DNA from: Ktedonobacter racemifer DSM 44963
GTDB lineage: Bacteria; Chloroflexota; Ktedonobacteria; Ktedonobacterales; Ktedonobacteraceae
Length of the DNA stretch: 64,000 nucleotides
Assembly (NCBI RefSeq): GCF_000178855.1
Contig: NZ_ADVG01000001.1
Span: 1,674,001 to 1,738,000 of the forward strand
Direction of reading: 5' to 3'
Part shown: one piece after another, positions 62,784 to 64,000 of the stretch
Layout of the letters: every line of letters starts with the position of its first letter
Numbering within the stretch: position 1 is the first letter of the stretch
The notes under the pieces: generated by a model
What the model was told of the DNA's origin: nothing
What the model saw: the letters and a program-made list of their open reading frames with translations, nothing else
Databases searched by the model: none
Position numbers and translations under genes: made by a program

Positions 62784-63183
62784 CTCATGACCTTCGGTTG
62801 AGCAGGAGGTTCCCCGATGATGGAAATCCTTCCCAGAGTGTTCCTGAAAAGCAGTATAGGTGCTCTGGCACGTTGGTGCAACCCCAGAGGCGAAAAGGTG
62901 GGCAGTGGGCAGATGCACTTACGCGACATGGATCACTTCCAAGTGGAGCACATCAAACTTGGTCCGACCATGCATCTCGCACTTGATCAACAAAAGTGCG
63001 GGTGAGCCCGTCAACAAAAGTGCGGGTGAGCCCGTCAACAAAAGTGCGGGTGAGCCCCGTTTGAAGGCTCAAACGCACTTTTGTTGACGAGGCTGGAAAG
63101 CATGAGCAGGGAGTCTGCCCACAGAAGAACCTGCGCATCTAGAATGAGACTGATGAGCAGAAACCGGCTTCCCCAGCCTCATT
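62784..63183. other. Gene-free region with tandem repeat and terminator
   Basis: 400 bases between the truncated DUF5946 gene and the FUSC gene, both on the minus strand. It contains three 24-bp repeats plus an inverted copy (62986-63088) and the hairpin at 63131. Open frames across the repeat read VNKSAGEP in series, but have no ribosome site. Confidence 0.5.
62986..63088. repeat. Three tandem 24-bp repeats with an inverted partial copy
   Basis: Units at 62986-63009 (first base differs), 63010-63033 and 63034-63057 are otherwise identical and start GTCAACAAAAGTGC. At 63075-63088 the complement GCACTTTTGTTGAC occurs. Any unit can pair with the inverted copy; the nearest would close a hairpin through TTTGAAGGCTCAAA. 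Looks like a terminator hairpin whose 5' arm has been triplicated. Confidence 0.8.
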
Positions 63184-63195
63184 CTAGATGCGCAG
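63131..63195. terminator. Hairpin overlapping FUSC stop
   Basis: 18-bp arms 63131-63148 and 63178-63195 around a 29-base loop. The 3' arm contains the stop codon of the minus-strand FUSC gene (63184-63186) and its last three codons. Confidence 0.65.
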
Positions 63196-64000
63196 ATGAT
63201 CGACTGGCGCGGAATCCTGCAAAAGCAATTGTCGGATGGCCTCAATATTCCTGACGATCCGTTTCGCTTCTGCTATGAGAAAATTCCACTGCGCCCGCGC
63301 CTCATCCTGCGCCTGTTTGTCTGCTCTAGCAGCCGCTTGAAGGGCTCGGAGCGCTTCTGGCAGGTCTGGCAACGGTGGTGGCTGCCTTCCTTCACGCAGC
63401 GCAGCTGCTAGCCTGCTCATGGCTTCATCGACTTGCTGGCCGAATGTGGCCATTGCGGGGAGGGCAGAGCGCTGCGCATGGTCGCGCAGGTATGCTTCCA
63501 GTGTCAGGCCACGGCGCGTAAGAGGATCAGCTGCTTCCAGCAGTCCCTCTGCCAGTTCAGCAGGAACGCGGTGAGCCTTCGGCTCCTGCAGCATCCGACG
63601 GACTGAGCCTCTGGCGTTTGAACGTGCCAGGCGCTCTTCAAGGTGCCGCTGGTCAAGCGTGACTGTTTGCAGCTCACCGGGATCGGCGTAGAGGTGCAAG
63701 ATGGCGTCGAGATAGTGCCCAAGCGTCTCAATGCGCCTGGAGATCGTAGCCGGCACCTGGGATTGCTCCCAGGTCGGCCAGAGGGCATAGATCAGCAGCG
63801 CGAGTGCTCCTCCGATGGCCGTATCGATCGCCCGATATGCTGCGGTCATCACCGTCTGGGAGGTTGTGAAGGAGTCCAGGAAAACGACAGCCATAGCAAC
63901 GGCAGCTGAAAAAATGGCGTAATTGGCCGGCAAGGTGGAATACATCAAATAGGCCGCGATGGTAATGATCGCCACTAACATCGGCTGCGATGGCTGAAGG
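63184..64000 (-). CDS. FUSC-type membrane protein, C-terminal part
   Basis: The window cuts the 5' end; the frame stays open to 64000, so the methionine at 63981 is internal. Visible are three to four membrane segments (MLVAIITIAAYLMYSTLPAN, then NYAIFSAAVAMAVVFLDS and AIGGALALLIYALWP), as in the second membrane half of fusaric acid resistance/aromatic acid exporter proteins, followed by a soluble helical tail of about 190 residues with many Arg, Glu and Ala. Probably an exporter; substrate unknown. Confidence 0.75.
   Translation of the reverse strand, partial: LQPSQPMLVAIITIAAYLMYSTLPANYAIFSAAVAMAVVFLDSFTTSQTVMTAAYRAIDTAIGGALALLIYALWPTWEQSQVPATISRRIETLGHYLDAILHLYADPGELQTVTLDQRHLEERLARSNARGSVRRMLQEPKAHRVPAELAEGLLEAADPLTRRGLTLEAYLRDHAQRSALPAMATFGQQVDEAMSRLAAALREGRQPPPLPDLPEALRALQAAARADKQAQDEARAQWNFLIAEAKRIVRNIEAIRQLLLQDSAPVDHLRI

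Noticed and set aside
62986..63088. CRISPR array
   Set aside because: The repeats are directly adjacent with no spacers, only three units, and no cas gene is in the window.
1..64000. tRNA, rRNA or tmRNA genes
   Set aside because: A scan by eye for T-loop GGTTCGA-type sequences with flanking stems and for rRNA core motifs gave only coincidental matches inside genes; a tRNAscan run would settle this.

Overview
The window is high-GC bacterial DNA, most likely from a Ktedonobacteria-type member of the Chloroflexota. That placement is inferred from the mix of features: a fused TrpC-TrpF, several TnpB-only transposons, large zinc-ribbon membrane proteins, a zinc-ribbon/WD40 protein and many IS remnants. 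It is not proven by a marker gene. No rRNA, tRNA or CRISPR array was found.

Layout. 1-8940 is a plus-strand aromatic amino acid cluster: trpE (5' cut by the window edge), trpG, trpD, fused trpC-trpF, trpB, a B3/4-domain gene, trpA, then aroH-type chorismate mutase and DAHP synthase. 8941-10440 holds a ZTP (pfl) riboswitch with an intrinsic terminator, in front of a class V aminotransferase. 10451-18676 holds queD, an SCP2 protein, a double-HTH regulator, a DUF1786 protein, a GH15 enzyme and typA. 18844-32470 holds a thioesterase, a TnpB transposon, a HIT protein, a 1705-residue zinc-ribbon membrane protein with tandem internal repeats, an acidic unknown protein, and two peptidases (M14 and S9). 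32548-38342 is mostly minus strand: mtaB, a beta-propeller lipoprotein and an MFS transporter in one run, then DUF2085, a glutaredoxin-like protein and a Bcp peroxiredoxin. 38732-42326 is a three-subunit molybdenum hydroxylase of PaoABC/YagTSR type. 42330-46110 is a scar region with an IS607-type element, a truncated histidine kinase and a glycosidase remnant. 46192-49968 is a nadB-nadC-nadA operon on the minus strand. 50323-55622 holds YjbQ, a zinc-ribbon WD40 protein, ComB and a MacB-type ABC exporter. 55652-62783 is rich in mobile DNA: a complete IS701-type element with its CTAG duplication, a frameshifted TnpB, a complete IS1-type element with an 8-bp duplication, and a deletion scar joining two convergent genes. 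The window ends in a FUSC-type transporter gene that runs off the edge.

Two kinds of non-coding structure recur. First, a roughly 70-90 bp intergenic repeat occurs five times; it folds as an outer stem closing on inner hairpins, and one copy supplies the stop codon of trpD. Second, transcription units end in long, nearly perfect palindromes (14-32 bp arms, each with its own sequence, mostly without a clear U-tract) that probably serve as terminators, many of them bidirectional.

The metabolic logic of the first 10 kb is coherent. DAHP synthase and chorismate mutase control entry to the aromatic pathway and the branch to Phe/Tyr, while the trp genes take chorismate to tryptophan. The riboswitch-controlled aminotransferase may link glycine/one-carbon supply to purine or folate status.
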